A stretch of DNA of 64,000 nt, from assembly GCA_964023205.1 (NCBI GenBank), contig OZ026838.1, positions 26,315,843 to 26,379,842 on the forward strand, written 5' to 3'. The position numbers and the translations under genes were made by a program. The notes beneath the pieces are model-generated. The model saw only the letters and a list, made by a program, of their open reading frames with translations. It had not been told where the DNA came from and did no database searches. The stretch is from Lutraria lutraria (taxonomy: Eukaryota > Mollusca > Bivalvia > Venerida > Mactridae). Of the stretch, positions 61,919-64,000 are shown one piece after another (position 1 is the stretch's first letter; every line of letters begins with the position of its first letter).

Positions 61919-62516
61919 TTAATTATCTATCTGTAATTATTCAGTAATCGTCTCATCATACAATTTTGATATAAGACCTCAATTCAGACCATATTAGACC
62001 TTAATGTTTGGTTTAAAAAAATATTTGTGGTGTAAATTAATTGCTAATGTATGTATATGAGAAAAAAATATGTATTTTGTTTAATGTTATTTTTTTGTAC
62101 TAAACCAGACTTGAAACTTTCAAATGGGAATTAAGGATGTATTTAGGGGATTTTGGATGTGCTGTGTTGATGATTTGTATTAATGTGTGTGTATAACTAC
62201 AGCGCTTATATTTTGTATTTATAATTATTGTCTTAAATAATGCAATACCTGATCTGTAGTATTGATTTATCAATAATTCATTTTTGATGCATGTTACATA
62301 CTTTGTCTACTATAGCAATAAATATCATTTCTTTCAATACATGTACTTCATAAATGGTCATTATGGCTCAACAGGGTATAACCAATATTCTTCTCATGTT
62401 AAATTGAGCCACATAATTAATACATGTAGCACACATACTCAAACTTCTATTACTGTAAGATTATAACACTTTGAATTGGTACTGTACACATAAAGTGTCA
62501 TCTGCATTTGAATAAA

Positions 62517-64000
62517 GCTGATATCTTTTTTTAAAAATTGTTATGTTTCCTTGGTCACCAATCCACTCTCACGTCTAATCAAATGAAATGTTAAGAAATC
62601 GTAATTAAATTATATCACTGATTGAATTGAATCAGGAATCTAATTTGACTTGTACACAATACATGCACCAAATAATTTCCTGAAATTTGTGGCCATTTCT
62701 GTAACCACTGTACTAAATAAATTTGGGCATTATTATAACATAATAAAAACGTAAAGGCACTTGTTTATATTTTTAAATATTAATTTTCTTATGATCAGAA
62801 AATGGTAGTTAGATTACTCAAACAGTACCATGATTTATCCATTTATCTTTTACTCTGTACATAAAGTCAACACAATTCATTTCTTGAACTTAAGTACATG
62901 TTCCAAGTTCATCCGAAATAATTGTCTTAATTCTTTTGTAATTATTGCCGATTCAAGAACAGTTACTACCTTATACTGTGGTCACTATATTTCGAAACAT
63001 GTAGATAGTTTTCAAAATGACATACAATGCAATATCTCGCTATTTTTGTTAATTTTTTTTATAACTTGTGTGTATTGAAATCCTGTGTCTTTAATTAATA
63101 TTATGTTCTGGTATTTGAAAATCCTTAACTATCATTTATTCTGTGTGCTTCTGTAATGACTGGTGTTCCGTGTACTCTTATTGTTAACTTGATTTTATTA
63201 TAAAGTTTTGTGGGGTAAGAAATATAAGCAAAGAATACATTGTATTTCCTGATAAACTGTCTATTTCTTTGAAATCATTTTTTAAAATTTATAGCTATAA
63301 ATGCTTTATAATCCCTGTGGATTACATCCAATGTTTTGAAAATGTTTGACAATAACATGATAAATTTGAAATCTCAGTTGTTATGCCTCTCATGAAGTTT
63401 ATGACAGAATACTTTGTATCCATGTTATTGTGTGTTCTTGTTTGTAATTAAGAGCCAGTTAATGCTGCTTGAATGCACTTATCCCATATTATTTTTTTCA
63501 TCATAAAATGTCCAATTTGTTCGCTTCCATTCTGTTAAGATATAATAAAATGTAATGCAAATCTTAGATTTATCTAAAAATGTTTTTATTTTTTTGTGAT
63601 CGAGGATTGTATTTTGTTCAAAAAAGAAATTGAATGTGAAATCATATTTTTGTAGAGCCTCATCAGTTAATAATGATCTTAGTTTTGCTTTTTGGCATCA
63701 AGTTGTTAATGTTCACAAGCAATGACATCTTCCTGAAATAAATGTAATCATCTGAAGCCTGAATTCAATGAAGCTTCAATTTTCCTGTCATTGCTTTGAT
63801 AATTTCATCATTCTTCAATGGAACAAAGTTAAGCATATATTTATCACAAGCAAAATACGAACTTTATGGTGTGTCTAATTACTGTCGAGTACTTTCAATG
63901 TGGTATTTGACAGTTTACACATATTTACAACTGTTTTTTTTTCTCTCATTCCATACACATGTTATATATAATGATTTGTTATGTCCATTTATATTAAATA
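62517..64000. other. Downstream flank, nothing recognised
   Basis: AT-rich sequence with scattered AATAAA words. Open frames are short and unrecognised. It may be an extended RAB23 3' UTR or intergenic. Confidence 0.4.

Larger units (their letters stand above)
61306..62516 (+). other. Probable RAB23 3' UTR
   Basis: There is no open frame of interest after the TAG. AATAAA at 62511-62516, preceded and followed by T-rich sequence, is the first convincing poly(A) signal. Later candidates lie near 63543 and 63737. The UTR would contain the piggyBac-like MITE. Confidence 0.5.

Overview
The window is AT-rich animal nuclear DNA with long introns, GT-AG splice sites and dense interspersed repeats. 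The repeats are tRNA-derived SINEs, TA-flanked miniature inverted-repeat elements and families resembling those common in marine molluscs. I infer a lophotrochozoan, probably a bivalve. The genes fix animal; the repeat style only suggests mollusc. No bacterial, viral or CRISPR-type locus was seen.

Four genes could be assembled exon by exon, all with consistent splice phases. (1) EBP2/EBNA1BP2, a nucleolar rRNA-processing factor, plus strand, 9 exons, 2557-10364, 299 aa. (2) CFAP144/FAM183, a ciliary microtubule protein, minus strand, 4 exons, 14552-12578, 135 aa. (3) USP14, the proteasome-associated deubiquitinase, minus strand, 18 exons, 29098-16478, 491 aa, catalytic residues intact. (4) RAB23, a ciliary/Hedgehog-pathway small GTPase, plus strand, 7 coding exons, 45957-61305, 267 aa, ending in a prenylation motif. 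A possible first exon of an unrecognised minus-strand gene (2296-2137) lies head to head with EBP2.

Layout: 1-2.1 kb is a mosaic of interleaved inverted repeats; 2.1-10.4 kb holds the divergent exon and EBP2; 10.4-12.6 kb is a short convergent spacer with palindromes and miniature elements; 12.6-14.6 kb CFAP144; 14.6-16.5 kb SINE-rich spacer; 16.5-29.1 kb USP14; 29.4-30.8 kb an inverted-repeat block next to the USP14 promoter; 30.9-45.1 kb gene-poor and repeat-rich; 45.1-62.5 kb RAB23 with its probable 3' UTR; 62.5-64 kb nothing recognised.

The genes do not form one pathway. CFAP144 and RAB23 are both cilium-linked, EBP2 and USP14 are housekeeping genes, and the EBP2-CFAP144 tail-to-tail pair resembles the human 1p34 arrangement as I recall it. 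The most unusual signals are two minisatellites, in two genes, that each multiply a functional splice site (RAB23 exon-3 donor, 33 bp x4; USP14 exon-15 acceptor, 40 bp x5), and a scattered family of tiny palindromes with CAAGGACTTA...TAAGTCCTTG ends.
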